64,000 nucleotides of DNA from Lumbricus rubellus (taxonomy: Eukaryota > Annelida > Clitellata > Crassiclitellata > Lumbricidae): NCBI GenBank assembly GCA_945859605.1, contig OX243815.1:26905301-26969300 (forward strand), given 5' to 3'. The stretch's first letter is position 1, and every line of letters starts with the position of its first letter. The translations under genes and the position numbers were made by a program. Under the pieces are notes generated by a model, which saw only the letters and a program-made list of their open reading frames with translations, was not told where the DNA came from and searched no databases. Below, piece by piece: positions 11,102 through 20,571 of this stretch.

Positions 11102-11625
11102 CGGAAATAGGAATTATTGCGAGCGCCATTTTATGGAGTATTTTTCATTGCTGTCTGTCGTACAATAATAACTGATGATCACCAAGCTTTTAGGTTGTCC
11201 CAAGACCCAGGTCTTGCCTTTCCTTCCGTGTTGAAATCATGTGATCAAGTTCAAAGACTCGGTGTTTGTGCGAAATATATTTATAGGCGCATGCTTCCGA
11301 TTTCTTTCCACCATGCCTGTTTAGAGCTATACATGTATAGCCTGAATTATTATTGTGAACAATTCGAAGCTATTATATAGGGATAGCTAATTCACCAGCG
11401 CATAACTGCGGTCAGCGTGTTTGCATCTAAAACCAGCATCTCATTTTCAACTCGCCGTATTCTACTTACTTAGCCTATAAGTAGCCTATGGCCAGGGAAA
11501 TTGACAGGAAGTAGCTAGACCCAATAATTATAATATTATTATATTCAAATTTTAATTTTAATTTTAGACAGGTCTCATCTTTTATCTTTATCATGCGGAA
11601 TATCATGATATCCTGTCGGTAACCT

Positions 11626-11633
<8 letters not shown>

Positions 11634-11660
<27 letters not shown>

Positions 11661-11661
11661 C
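11634..11661. repeat. (TA)n microsatellite
   Basis: About 14 TA units in the intron before exon g. Confidence 0.9.
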
Positions 11662-11717
11662 ATAGCGTGTGTTAGTCTATTTTAGCTTCAGTGGCGTCGC
11701 GTTAATTGTCTTTGCAG

Positions 11718-11818
11718 ATCAGTTTAACGGCAGACTACAGAACAGCGTCGTATTCGAATGCGGTCACAACATCTACAACGATCAACCGTTCTTCTCCGTT
11801 TCTCTGTCAATACCAGAA
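11718..11818 (+). CDS. USP gene, exon g: fingers region with first (degenerate) zinc half-site
   Basis: Acceptor tgtctttgcag ends at 11717; donor gtcagt begins at 11819; phases 1 and 0. The protein reads DQFNGRLQNSVVFECGHN...PFFSVSLSIPE, matching the USP pattern F.G.L.S...C..CG...F..LSL.I. The usual CxxC of this half-site is reduced to a single Cys (VFECG), so zinc binding is probably lost or altered. Degenerate zinc ribbons are known in several USPs. Confidence 0.85.
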
Positions 11819-12347
11819 GTCAGTATACACTATACAGTACATGTAGTTGCTAACAATTATGTCTCAGTGCGACTTAAATAATATGAATTACATGTATACA
11901 GAAGCGCTTGTATAATATTAACTATTTAGGCACTAAACATGTCCCGTCGATTCAGCTATGCAATTAATTTTTTATGAGCCACATGCAGCCAAACCCTGGT
12001 AAGAGATTTGACAGCCGCTTAAGCTTAATGAGTCTGAACAGAGAGACATGCTCTCGTCATAACAGCAGAGAACTATGCTTGAGCGACTGGCGTAGGCCTA
12101 TGTGAGATAGGATCACAGAACAGCAACTGCAGCAGCAATTACTGCAGCAGCATCGCTATTATCACGCCCATCGTCGTACAGTATACTTGCTGTCTTTTCC
12201 ACACCAAACATAAATGTAAAATTTTGAGCCAGCATCGTTATTCAGATTACTATTTCGCAAGCATAATTGCAGCCGATCTATTTGTCGCCCGTAAAGTAGC
12301 CTATGCGTTGAGTGTTGCAGCAATGCTAAGCAGCAAGTAGGCCTATA

Positions 12348-12349
<2 letters not shown>

Positions 12350-12398
<49 letters not shown>
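12350..12398. repeat. (TA)n microsatellite, target of a mariner insertion
   Basis: About 24 TA units ending directly at the left end of the mariner-derived element; a shorter (TA)n continues on its right at 13023-13037. Confidence 0.9.
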
Positions 12399-12399
<1 letters not shown>

Positions 12400-13022
12400 T
12401 GTGCCCCCATAAAAAAACACACCAAAAAACTTTGTCATGAAACGCATGTAAGTTTAATGTTAAATAAGAAAAAGTAATGTTTCATTTAAGAAGATGTTCG
12501 AAGTGATGTCCCTTCGTTTGAACGCAGGCTCTCAGCCTTGGCTGCCACTGTTCAATAGCTTTGTCAATGACACTCTGCTTCAACTGTGCCCACACGACGA
12601 TGAGGCCCTCCTTCAACTCGTTGATGTCCCGTTTTGCTGTCTGGTAGACGCGTTCCTGTATTAGACCCCAAATTCTATAGTCAACGGGATTGAGGTCTGG
12701 TGAGTTTGCTGGCCAGAGTTCCGGTCCAATGAAGCTTGGTGTTTCACGTCGCACCAACGCAATGGTGTCCTTTGCGCGATGTGCTGGGGCGCTGTCCTGC
12801 TGGAGAATTTAACTATAAGATACTAATCTCTGTTTAAATGTTTCCAAACGCGCCTAGTCTGCGTCACTGCCTCTAATAGAAACCACTTCTGTGAGTAAGT
12901 AATGTAAAATATTTTGTGGCAAAATTATTTGAGAAACAACGTACAAACTTTTATTATAATTGGCTTAGTTTTATAGAAGATTTCTGAAAAGTTTTTTGGT
13001 GTGTTTTTTTATGGGGCACAGT
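12399..13022 (-). mobile_element. Internally deleted mariner-like transposon
   Basis: Inverted ends of about 32 bp (ctgtgccccca-taaaaaaacac...accaaaaaac on the left, the mirror at 12991-13022). It is inserted in a (TA)n tract, as expected for a TA target. The minus strand keeps only the C-terminal third of a transposase. The element is about 620 bp, against roughly 1.3 kb for full mariners. Confidence 0.85.
12482..12809 (-). pseudogene. Mariner-family transposase, C-terminal fragment
   Basis: Reads LQQDSAPAHRAKDT, then LWPANSPDLNPVDYRIWG, and ends LRACVQTKGHHFEHLLK. The second Asp (QQDSAPAH) and third Asp (SPDLNPVDY) of the DDE/D catalytic triad are present. The first Asp and the DNA-binding N-terminus are deleted; coding similarity stops abruptly near 12809. 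It cannot transpose by itself. Confidence 0.85.
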
Positions 13023-13094
13023 GTATATATATATATAGTCTGTTTCTGATGTTTCAATAATTAGGCTATTATTTGTTCTGATGCATGCGTGCAG

Positions 13095-13181
13095 ATCTGC
13101 CGCCACACAGGCTCAGCCTCTGTTTCCGATTGCCTCGAGATGTTTCTGGCTGAAGAAAGGATGACCGGAGATAACAAGGCT
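13095..13181 (+). CDS. USP gene, exon h: DCLEMF...TGDNK segment
   Basis: Acceptor gcgtgcag ends at 13094. The 29 codons include SVSDCLEMFLAEERMTGDNK, the conserved USP segment (SLEDCLxxFxxEExLxGDN) preceding the second zinc half-site. The chosen donor gttagt at 13182 is not ideal, but it keeps phase 0 and joins straight to MCLEC in the next exon. The family role is clear; the exact 3' end is less certain. Confidence 0.75.
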
Positions 13182-13544
13182 GTTAGTATTCAAAGCCAGA
13201 TATACATGTATTCTGTTTGAGTGTTAAATCATCATGGACCAAGACCAGAGCTAACTGGTGTTGCTTTACATGCGAAACAGTAGTCAATACAGTAGACTCT
13301 GCGCAGAGTAAAATTTGCACTCCTGTTTATTATTGTTTCTATGAGTTGAGATAGAAATAAGCCATCAATATAGCAATAGAAGAGAGATTAAAAATCCTTA
13401 GAGCATTATTATTATTGCAGTTGGCCAACGATTAAGTTACACAGCAATAATGTTCGCAAACAATCTATATGAAAGAATATAGGCTATGTTTAATTAATAG
13501 AATTAAAATTTTCACTTGTCTTTATATAGTTTATTGGAAGTTCG

Positions 13545-14100
13545 AAGACGATCACTATCATGTCATGTCATGTCAATCACCGACGTCGCCGCGCGACGGT
13601 TGGTCACATGCATGGACTAGAGCTCTCCGCTGTTTCCTGTCGCGTGCAGCGGCGAGAAGGTGGGATCCGGAAAGATGGGACCAAGCAAGAATGTTGTCAA
13701 TCCAGCTAATACGCGGTATATCCTTCCACGTGACCCAGCATGATGGCTTTTTTCACACAATCCTGGGGAATCCGGATGATATGACCGAAGTAGGAGAGTT
13801 TACGAGACTTGATGGAACCCAAGAGCTCTGGTGAAGTTCCGGCCAGCCAATAAACTTGCTCCGTAGTTAGTTTGAGTGTCCAAGAAATGCGCAAAAGCTT
13901 ACGGGTACATTTGTTCTCGAAACTCTGTATCTGCTTTTCCTCCGTCTTTTTGAGCACCCATGATTCGCAACCATAGGTTCCGACTGACCACTGTGACCAG
14001 ACCAAGGATTTCATCACACGAAGCTTGGTTTGAGTACTAATGGACTTGTTTTTCCAGACCTTCAGACCTTCACTATCACGAAATCTTTTAATAAATACAC
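13545..14100 (-). pseudogene. LINE reverse-transcriptase ORF, C-terminal remnant (RTE-like)
   Basis: The minus-strand translation contains WSVGTYGCESWVLKKTEEKQ, RKLLRISWT, KLSYFGHIIRI and, after a frame break near 13720, LDNI-like and RALVHACDQPSR. These are the conserved C-terminal motifs of RTE-type endonuclease/reverse-transcriptase proteins. Frameshifted and truncated at both ends, between USP exons h and i. Confidence 0.75.
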
Positions 14101-14233
14101 GCGTAAGACTTTCTGGTTTCTACAGCACCTGCATTTCTAATTAAGACACATGAATACAGTATACGCAGAATCGATATGTTTGATATCTGATGGCACTGAA
14201 TCATATTGTTTTCTAATTTAATTTATGTGTCAG

Positions 14234-14315
14234 ATGTGCCTTGAATGCTCCGGTGAACTGAAGGACTGTACACTTCGAACGCAGTTCGCGCAGCTTCCAT
14301 CTATTCTCATCCTAC
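14234..14315 (+). CDS. USP gene, exon i: second zinc half-site and LPSILILH strand
   Basis: Acceptor ttatgtgtcag ends at 14233; donor gtatcc begins at 14316 (phase 1). It encodes MCLECSGELKDCTLRTQF followed by LPSILIL. CLEC is the second CxxC of the zinc ribbon, and LPxxLxLHxxR is the conserved core strand of USPs; the His codon is completed by the next exon. Confidence 0.85.
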
Positions 14316-14325
14316 GTATCCTTTA

Positions 14326-14386
14326 ATTTATTGGTTTCTATTTCCAGTTCAGTGTTTTATTGGTTTCTATTTCCAGTTCAGTGTTT
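14326..14386. repeat. Tandem duplication, about 29 bp
   Basis: attggtttctatttccagttcagtgtt occurs twice in a row, just after exon i. Each copy includes a ttccag acceptor-like motif. Confidence 0.75.
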
Positions 14387-14879
14387 GCAATTTTGAACCA
14401 ACCTCCAGCGAACATAATTATTTATAGCTTGTTTCAAGAAGGGAAATTGTCAGCCGAAAGCCGAAATTATAGCGACCTTTAATGCGTGCCATAAACTTCA
14501 CCGCGTCAAAAAATTACAACCTATATCAAATCAAATCAAATCAACGTATAACGTATAACTTGACGGGGGCTTCTCAATATAGCTCGCATTTTAATTATTA
14601 ATATATTAATTTATATTGATCAATGTTGTTGTCTGTGGGTGTTCTGTTCAGCGAATAGTTCGTACTTCCAATGATGGAAGGTGTTGTGTGGGTGTTCTCC
14701 CGTTTGCACTATGGTTCGGCTATCAACACCAATGAAATACCAGTTATGACACAAAAAATTGGATGCATGGGAATTTAGACCCCTCCTTACCTGGACTTAG
14801 TAATGCAGTGGATAAAAAGGATATTGATAATAATGTGTCTTGCATTGACGATTTCCTTAGCTTTGTGATCTGTGTATAG

Positions 14880-14969
14880 ATATTCAACGTACAGACTTCT
14901 TACGAGTAGGAAAGTTAGAGACAGAAATCTTCATGCCACTGCGAGGATTACAGATGAAAGACATGTCGG
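14880..14969 (+). CDS. USP gene, exon j: core strand to the His-box linker
   Basis: Acceptor tgtgtatag ends at 14879 and the first two bases complete the His codon, giving ILHIQRTDF as in ILHLKRFDF of other USPs. It continues with KLETEIFMPLRGLQMKDMS, the usual strand pair (KxxxxVxFPxxLDM). Donor gtaaac begins at 14970; phases 1 and 1. Confidence 0.85.
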
Positions 14970-15051
14970 GTAAACGCATTATTTATTCTTCCCTGTGATG
15001 CAGAGGTTCTATTGTTTTTAGAGACATAATAATGATAATATGGCTTTCTGG

Positions 15052-15216
15052 CATGGGCGGAGTTTGGTTTCCGTTCTTGGGAGGGCTAACCCCGAGTCTG
15101 GCCTTATTGGGAGGGCTAAGCCAGAAAAAGGATACCGTTTTCATGGTAAAAAAGTTAAATTTGGGCCTTCTTGGAGGGGCTTAGCCCCCCCTAGCCCCTG
15201 ATAAACTCCGCCCATG
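15052..15216. mobile_element. hAT-type MITE, CATGGGCGGAGTTT ends
   Basis: Inverted ends catgggcggagttt / aaactccgcccatg with an exact 8-bp target duplication ctttctgg (15044-15051 and 15217-15224). Only 165 bp; internal gggagggcta repeats. Confidence 0.9.
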
Positions 15217-15389
15217 CTTTCTGGTCACGTTGATGACGAGGATTGGATACCAAAAACTAAAGGAGAAGGCCTAGCGGAGGGAAGAGTGGCGACACTGGAC
15301 AGCCGAACCTGCCTAGGGGCAGAGAACCAGAAGAAGAACATGGCTTTATCATCAGATGAAGTAGGCTAATCGAAAGTTCACGGGGAACA

Positions 15390-15655
15390 TCTGCCATCGC
15401 AATTGGCGTCGGATATGATCATCGGATGCCGATGCATTGTTGAATGAAAACGTCTAAAAGGAAAGGAAGATATAATTGACTTTTGTCCTGAAGGTTTTGC
15501 TAATTGAAGCATGAAACATTGAGAGACAGAAAAACATGGATGGGCAAACATTTCGAGAAGACCTTGAGAAAATGAATAGAGCCTATGGATATGAGAGAGG
15601 TAACGGAGAAAACCAGGAAGACTTTGCAAAAACCATAAAAATGAAGAATCAATTG
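15390..15655 (+). pseudogene. RTE-like LINE 3'-end fragment, copy 1
   Basis: Shares cgagaagaccttgagaaaat and ggatatgagagaggtaa with the copy at 16190-16565. Decayed reading frame. It is followed after about 130 bp by an (ATGT)n array, as is copy 2. Confidence 0.6.
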
Positions 15656-15781
15656 TGATTGCCATTGCAATACGGGCCTACATCAAATAATGGACTATCT
15701 GGGCATAATTATACTGTTCATTGCTTAATCTACGCGTATATGGACTGCGTTTTCGTGCATGCATGCATGTACATGTACATT

Positions 15782-16060
15782 CATGTATGTATGTATGTAT
15801 GTATGTATGTATGTATGTATGTATGTATGTATGTATGTATGTATGTATGTATGTATGTATGTATGTATGTATGTATGTATGTATGTATGTATGTATGTAT
15901 GTATGTATGTATGTATGTATGTATGTATGTATGCGTGTATGTGTGTATGTATGTATGTTTGTATGTTTGTATGTATGTATGTATGTATGTATGTATGTAT
16001 GTATGTATGTATGTATGTATGTATGTATGTATGTATGTATGTATGTATGTATGCAATATG
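15782..16060. repeat. (ATGT)n microsatellite
   Basis: About 280 bp of ATGT units with a few variants near 15930-15970, trailing off to 16180. The repeat open frames on both strands are artefacts. Confidence 0.95.
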
Positions 16061-16189
16061 CATGCATGTATGTATGTATGTAATACTATGTATGTATGCA
16101 TTCGTGCATTGATGTATGCATTTATGTATGACTATGTAATACATAGTATGTATGCATGTATTGTATGTAGGCCTATGTATATGCAAAGA

Positions 16190-16565
16190 AGACGAGAGAA
16201 GACTGCACTGGCGACGGAAATGAACTGACTGAGAAGAAAAATAGGTCGAAGCAGAAGGAACAGGATTGCGAACGAGGTGAGGGGAAGAGAGCAGAAACAG
16301 AGGGAAACAATTATTGTTGAAATCAGGAAGAAAAGACTGTCATGGTTGGTGGGACACGTGCTGAGAATGAATAACAACAGACTCCCAGCCGCGGCACTGC
16401 ACCGACACGTGAGAGAACTATAGAAACCGAGGAAGACTGCAAAAAACAGGGCTGGACAACATACGAGAAGACCTTGAGAAAATGAATATGGATATGAGAG
16501 AGGTAATGGAGAAAACCAGGAATAGAGAAACCTGGAGAAGCCAAGTTGACGGAGGAGAGAGAGAG
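16190..16565 (+). pseudogene. RTE-like LINE 3'-end fragment, copy 2
   Basis: The plus-strand translation contains KKRLSWLVGHVLRMNNNRLP and, after a frame break, DNIREDLEKMNMDMREVMEK then RNRETWRS. These are the C-terminal motifs of RTE-type LINE proteins (GHVLRM, W.DNIxEDL). Stop codons and frame changes show decay. It is followed by (GA)n and then an (ATGT)n array. Confidence 0.75.
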
Positions 16566-16599
16566 AGAGAGTCATACATGTCATGCATACATATGTACA

Positions 16600-16985
16600 C
16601 ATGTATGTATGGTATGTATGTGTTTATGTATGTATGTATGTATGTATGTATGTATGTATGTATGTATGTATGTATGTATGTATGTATGTATGTATGTATG
16701 TATGTATGTATGTATGTATGTATGTATGTATGTATGTATGTATGTATGTATGTATGCAATGCATGTATAATTGTATATATATATATATGTATGTATGTAT
16801 GCAAGTACGTATGCATGTATGTATGTATGTAAATGTATGCAAGTATGTATAAATGTATGTATGTATGTATGTATGTATGTATGAATGTATGTATGTATGT
16901 ATGTATGTTTTTATCAGGTATGTATGTATGCACATGTATGTAAGTATGGAGATATGTATGTAAGTATGCATGCGTGTATGCTTAC
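16600..16985. repeat. (ATGT)n microsatellite
   Basis: Nearly perfect ATGT units to 16755, then an interrupted and diverged tail. Lies in the last intron before USP exon k. Confidence 0.95.
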
Positions 16986-16989
16986 AGGT

Positions 16990-17590
16990 CCTCTTTACCA
17001 GCAAATTGCAATCTATAATCTGGGTTACAATAAAGAAATAATGTCTTGCAAATGATAACACACGACAAGTACAAACTATCAAAGTGATCGGAGCCGAAAA
17101 TCGAGAGGCGGAATAAAGCAGCTTCAATAGCAGCAGCTTCACAATGTAGTAGAACATTTCATTCATAATTATTGACCTTTACAGCTCCATCTCTGACGGT
17201 CGTTTAGAATCTATTTGGAATCTATGCAAGACTGCAGACATGGCGGCGTCCATGTCAAATGGGAGCAACCTTTATTGGCTATACTGCATAATTCATCTAC
17301 TAACGGGGCTTTGTCTCGACAACACAAAACAGAGTCTCCTCTCACGACCCAAAATGCTGAGCTCGCTTAGACAGAACTGTTGCAAGCTCATAATTATTTA
17401 GAGTTCGTTTCTATGCCAGACGGTCGACCCGACATGAACATAGCTGTGTGCACGAGTCTTTAGAGTCTGACATAATTATTTTTAATGTTATTTTCTATAT
17501 TATGAGCACGACATTGTAGTTTTAACAATCTTTTTCAAGTTGTCATTGTGACAATGTTTTTGTGTATGCATTGCATGATTATGCGTGTAC
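16990..17590. other. Intron sequence without supported features
   Basis: No coding motif or repeat family recognised. Confidence 0.5.
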
Positions 17591-17596
17591 CTGCAG

Positions 17597-17633
<37 letters not shown>

Positions 17634-17790
17634 CATATATATATACATGAGTGCACGCTCATTACGACATACATGTCATACATCATTACATACCTACATA
17701 AATACATAGACTACAATACATATACGTACACACACGCATACATATATATAAAATTATATATATACATACATACGTACATACATGTACATT
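17597..17790. repeat. (TA)n and TACA-rich low-complexity tract
   Basis: A (TA)n run of about 30 bp followed by loosely repeated ATACATAC sequence up to the pyrimidine tract of exon k. Confidence 0.8.
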
Positions 17791-17842
17791 CGTGCACACT
17801 TCGTGACACATGCATACAGCTATGTTCAACTGGATGTTTTAG

Positions 17843-17966
17843 GGAGAATGTATGACTACGATTTGTTCGCTATATGCAATCATTACGGATCATTGAAGTG
17901 CGGTCATTACACGGCTGATGTAAGATGCCAGAGATCCAACAAGTGGTTCACCTGTAGCGACAGCAG
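17843..17966 (+). CDS. USP gene, exon k: His box (catalytic histidine)
   Basis: Acceptor atgttttag ends at 17842; donor gtaagg begins at 17967 (phase 2). It encodes YDLFAICNHYGSLKCGHYTA, a textbook USP His box with the catalytic His in CGHYTA, then SNKWFTCSDSR. In most USPs the third catalytic residue is the first Asp or Asn of the motif (N/D)DS after the Trp. Here that position is Ser (CSDS). A Cys-His-Ser arrangement is described for USP16 and USP30, so activity is not excluded. The closing strand (usually AYxLFY) must lie in a later exon. Confidence 0.9.
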
Positions 17967-18166
17967 GTAAGGTCTAAACTCTAGAAGCGTTGCTAGTGTA
18001 GCTCAAGTCATTCTATAGCCATGGCATTCATTATATAGGAGACAAATAATTAATTCTTCTTAATGAAAGCCGTATGCACTATGCATGTATGCAGTTGGTC
18101 GAATTCAATGCTAATTGTTACGCTATGCTAATGCTATGCTATGCTAATCTACTAATTTTTATACAG

Positions 18167-18296
18167 GACAGAAACTAGTAGAATTTTTGCAAACGGCAAG
18201 AACTGTTTACATATAGGCATATCTACCTCCCGGTTCCACCAAGAGAAAAGGAGAAAATATGCGTGGATGGCGAAAAAAAGATGGTCGAGAAACTAA
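18167..18296 (+). CDS. Possible last exon of the USP gene (weak candidate)
   Basis: A good-looking acceptor (branch-like actaat, T tract, atacag ending 18166) is followed by 42 codons open in the required phase 2 and a stop at 18294-18296. The translation (RTETSRIFANG...) does not contain the expected AYxLFY strand, and part of it may be repeat sequence. I list it only because phase and splice signal fit; the true terminal exon may be elsewhere or lost. Confidence 0.2.
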
Positions 18297-18479
18297 GTGA
18301 ATTATAAGATCATGGTTGGACACAGACGTGGAAATGTTATAGCTTGAAGAATTCCGTGACGCAGACACAGACCATAATTTGGTTTGCATTGTGCAATGAT
18401 ATATAGCGCACCTTCAACTAAAAAGTTATAATGAAGAAGAAAGCAGTGAAGAGCAGGTGGGTATATTTAAATAGAGGTC

Positions 18480-18686
18480 AATATAAGGACCAAGATAGTA
18501 GAGGTGCAACATAGAAGTAGAAGAAGAAGTAGCGCTGAGTGAGGATGACATGGAATCGGATGCTCTGAAAGATTACATTCTGGCAGCCATTGAAGAAATG
18601 AGAAACAACCACGCAGGCTTTGATAATATAGCTTGCAATTGAAATTATTAAAAATTTAGAAGAAAAGTCAATGAAAGAACCACAAC
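18480..18686 (+). pseudogene. RTE-like LINE reverse transcriptase, 5' piece
   Basis: The translation near 18560-18680 gives YILAAIEEMRNNHAGFDNI and KNLEEKSMKEP, matching the RT motif in which conserved spacing before GIDxIP and LLKNL is seen. It is cut at 18686 by a hAT MITE with an 8-bp duplication, and the LINE resumes at 18888. Confidence 0.7.
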
Positions 18687-18887
18687 CATAGGTGCAATCA
18701 CGTCCTAAAAGTTGGGGGGACCATGATGAATCACGTCCTAAAAGTTGGGGGACCATAATAATAAAGTTAGGGGACCACTCAAAAGTTGGGGGGACGCGTC
18801 CCGTGGGTCCCATAATAATAAAGTTAGGGGACCACTCAAAAGTTGGGGGACGCGTCCCGTGGGTCCCATAGGGTGGTTGCGCCTATG
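18687..18887. mobile_element. hAT-type MITE, CATAGGTGCAA ends
   Basis: Imperfect inverted ends cataggtgcaatcac / gtggttgcgcctatg and an exact 8-bp target duplication accacaac (18679-18686 and 18888-18895). Internal direct repeats of agttgggggga. Inserted in a LINE fragment. Confidence 0.85.
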
Positions 18888-19110
18888 ACCACAACTATGC
18901 AAGGACTCATGCAATAGGCGAGTAGGCTATGACCTGAGAATTTCTTTCAAATCAATAGTCATTATGGTGTCAATAAGGAAGAAATTGAATGCAACGGCAA
19001 GAGAAGACCACAGAATTATCAGCCTATGCATGCATGCATCCAAAATTGTACTTATAGTCCTCACGAAGAGAATGCAGTCCGCTCTGGAAACAAATAATTA
19101 CTCTTTTCGA
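18888..19110 (+). pseudogene. RTE-like LINE reverse transcriptase, 3' piece
   Basis: The translation gives REDHRIISLCMHASKIVL then LTKRMQS, the RT motif usually written EDHRTISL...SKxxLxxLxxRxQ. It continues the fragment at 18480 after removal of the MITE. It stops near 19110, where an L2-like LINE end begins. Confidence 0.75.
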
Positions 19111-19164
19111 GAGCGAGGACCAATACTGTTGTTCCCTACTTGTTGGTCTTCCCCTTGGGGTCCT

Positions 19165-19420
19165 GGGGCGACTTGATCGCGTCTTGCGCTCAGCTGCTCG
19201 CCTTATTGGGCGGCTTCCTAAATTTGCGCCTGTCTCTGCCTATATGCGTGATGTGCTGCACTGGCTGCCTGTGTCCCAGCGGATCTCATACCGCATTGCT
19301 GCTGTGGTCTCTCGCTGTGTCCTTGGCTGTGCTCCATCATACTTGCGTGATCTGTGCTGTCCAGTCTCTGACGTTGCAGCGCGTCGTGTACTTCGCTCTT
19401 CGTCTAAAGGTGAGCTTCTG
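19165..19420 (+). pseudogene. L2/CR1-like LINE, C-terminal ORF part 1
   Basis: The frame from 19184 reads RSAARLIGRLPKFAPVSAYM, then LHWLPVSQRISYR, GCAPSYLRDLC and RVLRSSSKGELL. These are the very conserved C-terminal motifs of L2/CR1-type LINE proteins. It is interrupted at 19420 by the Gypsy LTR element and resumes at 25975. Confidence 0.85.
19416..19420. repeat. 5-bp target duplication (left) of the Gypsy element
   Basis: TTCTG, repeated at 25970-25974 directly after the other LTR. A five-base duplication is typical of Ty3/Gypsy integrases. Confidence 0.85.
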
Positions 19421-20412
19421 TGTCGCATACCAGGTCTTACCCTAGACGCTTTATAAACTCAGTGATTCGTAATGGGTGATCAAGAATGATTACTAGATTG
19501 ACCTACAACAAGGAACACGCTGCATCTCATTTTTGATGTATATTAAAATATCAACGTTCAACAGTAAATATTATTCAATACCCTAACTACCTATTGTGGC
19601 GTATTTATCTACTAAAATATTATAAGGTGCTTAGCTTCCTCAAGAGTTCCCTTCTTGGGTAGATGATGAGGTCCTTGTCCTTGACACAGGGAAACTTGAT
19701 TGGAAGGAAAGACGGGAAGAAAGGTCGCTTCTCCCTGGCTGCCCTCGGTCGCCGTTTCACCACCGCGTCGTCTTCGTTCTTCTGTGAGCACTGGCTACTC
19801 ACACGTCTTCTTCACTTCAGCTTCGTCGTCGAATCACCACTTCTTCTCGTTACTTCGAAACTCCAATCGCAACTGGTTCTCGCAATGTCTTCTCGATCCC
19901 AAGATCGATGCCGAGCGAAAATTGACTTTGTTCGCTATTACAGTCCGACTTAAACTTCGAACATTTCTATCTAACCCAGGTACTACGTTCCCTAGGATTT
20001 ACAGATCAGCAGTGGAATAAACGTACAATAAGTCCCGTTTTTCACACTCAAATAAATGTCATCGGCGCATTCTGAATTAACGTTTTAGGTTGACAAAATC
20101 GCAAAATGTCAACCATCTTTCAGAATCTCCTCAGCCCGAATCCGACCACGTGACTCTTCGGCTGCTCACAGTGTTGACGATCGTCTGCTGCGCGAAACGC
20201 TGTTTCGTGCCTCCTCATGCGTTGACTGATTTTTGTAGCGCATTTGTGTTTGTAATTTCTACTGTTATATTCGCTAATGCCACAATTCAATTTATTAATT
20301 ATCTATTAAAAATACGCCAATTAATTGTCTAGCTTAACTGTTACTTAGTATTAATAATTACACAGGTTATTAGTTAATTGATTCGTTTGTTAAGGAGCGT
20401 TTATTCGCTACA
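19421..20412 (-). repeat. 3' LTR of the Gypsy element
   Basis: Same length (992 bp) and almost the same sequence as 24978-25969, with TG...CA ends on the minus strand. The short open frames inside it recur in each LTR copy and are not genes. Confidence 0.95.
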
Positions 20413-20426
20413 AATGCCCCCCTTCA
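20413..20426 (-). promoter_or_regulatory. Polypurine tract
   Basis: On the minus strand, gaaggggggcatt lies directly before the 3' LTR, where the plus-strand primer of an LTR element should be. Confidence 0.75.
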
Positions 20427-20571
20427 AAAGTCTGTTCACAGGCTTTAACTTACTCACATACTTAACAAACTAATCTATAAACTATCTTCCTTTACCTTAC
20501 ATAACACAACAAAATTACTGTTCTACACCTATTTATATACAACTTATCATTCATCAAAGGTTCACTATATA

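Noticed and set aside
15378..15665. 95-residue minus-strand frame
   Set aside because: Antisense of a LINE 3'-end fragment recognised on the plus strand.
19663..20332. Small open frames near 19663-20332, repeated at 24655 and 25220
   Set aside because: They lie within the LTRs and are present in each copy only because the LTRs are duplicates.
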